Shown here one piece after another: positions 4,542 to 5,013 of a stretch of DNA of 5,013 nt. The stretch comes from Deltaproteobacteria bacterium. Its GTDB lineage: Bacteria; Desulfobacterota; Desulfarculia; Adiutricales; Adiutricaceae. Below the pieces are notes generated by a model, which had not been told where the DNA came from, did no database searches, and was given only the letters and a program-made list of their open reading frames with translations. The stretch is from contig JAITIH010000325.1 in the NCBI GenBank assembly GCA_031279525.1, positions 1-5,013 on the forward strand, in the 5' to 3' direction. The translations under genes and the position numbers were made by a program. Position 1 is the stretch's first letter. Every line of letters starts with the position of its first letter.

Positions 4542-5013
4542 ATGATTTTGAAGTTTGACTATTTGGTCGTCGGCTCAGGCATAGCCGGGCTTAGCTTCGC
4601 CTTAAAGGCGGCCAAAAGCGGTCAGGTCGGCATCCTGGCCAAACGCTCTTTAACCGACACCAACACGAACCTGGCCCAAGGCGGCATCGCCGCGGTCATG
4701 GGCCAAGACGATCTATTGGAGTTTCACGTCCAAGACACCTTAGCCTCGGGCGGGGGCCTGTGCCGGCTTGAGACCGTCCAGGCCGTGGTCGAGGCCGGGC
4801 CTCGGATGATCCAGGAGCTTAGCGAGATGGGGGTTCCCTTCACGGCCCAGGTCGACCACCCGGACCAGCCGGAGCTGGGCCGCGAAGGCGGCCACAGCCA
4901 CCGCCGCATCATCCATTCCAAAGACATGACCGGCCAGACCGTGCAAAAGGTCTTGGTCGAAAAAACCCTGGCCCACCCCAATATTAAGGTTTTCGACTAT
5001 TTTTTAGCCTTGG
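4542..5013 (+). CDS. nadB: L-aspartate oxidase, N-terminal part (cut by the window edge)
   Basis: A flavoprotein that oxidises L-aspartate to iminoaspartate, which NadA converts to quinolinate for NAD synthesis. The start is supported by GGAG (4533-4536) five bases upstream and by the FAD-binding segment beginning almost at once. 157 codons are present of roughly 520-540 expected, and the frame is open to the last base. Visible motifs are VVGSGIAGLSFALKAA (9-24) with GxGxxG for the FAD dinucleotide; TNTNLAQGGIAAV (40-52); HVQDTLASGGGLC (62-74); and GREGGHSHRRIIHSKDMTG (113-131), which holds Glu115 matching the active-site Glu of the E. coli enzyme. Succinate dehydrogenase and fumarate reductase flavoproteins are related, but AQGGIAAV with REGGHSHRRI is typical of NadB. 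It lies 84 bases after argF and may be cotranscribed with it. Confidence 0.95.
   Translation, partial: MILKFDYLVVGSGIAGLSFALKAAKSGQVGILAKRSLTDTNTNLAQGGIAAVMGQDDLLEFHVQDTLASGGGLCRLETVQAVVEAGPRMIQELSEMGVPFTAQVDHPDQPELGREGGHSHRRIIHSKDMTGQTVQKVLVEKTLAHPNIKVFDYFLAL

Noticed and set aside
4724..4981. Two overlapping - strand ORFs of 78-85 codons near the right edge
   Set aside because: Both lie opposite the well-supported nadB frame and show no recognisable motif.

Overview
The window carries four genes on the + strand. In order they are argB (N-acetylglutamate kinase), argD (acetylornithine aminotransferase), argF (ornithine carbamoyltransferase) and the 5' third of nadB (L-aspartate oxidase), which runs off the right edge. 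The first three are consecutive members of the bacterial arginine pathway: ArgB phosphorylates N-acetylglutamate, ArgD makes N-acetylornithine after the ArgC step, and ArgF makes citrulline once ornithine has been released by ArgJ or ArgE. argC, argJ/argE, argG and argH are not in the window. NadB starts NAD synthesis from aspartate and is a neighbour rather than a pathway partner.

The organism is a bacterium with GC-rich coding sequence that still uses TTA leucine often and is saturated with GGCC and CTTAAG-like words. The argB-argD-argF order and the protein style fit Desulfobacterota (deltaproteobacteria) and relatives. This is an inference from gene order and motif flavour, not a firm placement.

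Layout: positions 1-398 are gene-free and T-rich, with a few inverted repeats. Positions 399-798 are a degenerate tandem array with a 30-34 base period. Its first part (399-665) is about 8.5 units, most of them a small GC hairpin plus T-run that resembles an intrinsic terminator. Its second part (667-798) is four units ending exactly at an in-frame ATG of the argB reading frame. Positions 871-1776 are argB, with a better start at 871 than at 799. A 324-base spacer holds the best promoter in the window (TTGTTA, 18 bases, TATAAT) and a structured leader. argD is at 2101-3309. A 224-base spacer rich in GGCC palindromes and A/T runs precedes argF (3534-4457). An 84-base spacer shares an element with the argD leader, and nadB starts at 4542.

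The enzymes look ordinary and intact. What stands out is the non-coding DNA. The arg genes, often tightly packed in operons, are separated here by long, hairpin-rich spacers. The argB leader is a roughly 400-base repeat array containing a chain of tiny ORFs set almost end to end. Whether this is regulation (attenuation or translational coupling) or lineage-specific repeat expansion cannot be decided from this sequence alone.
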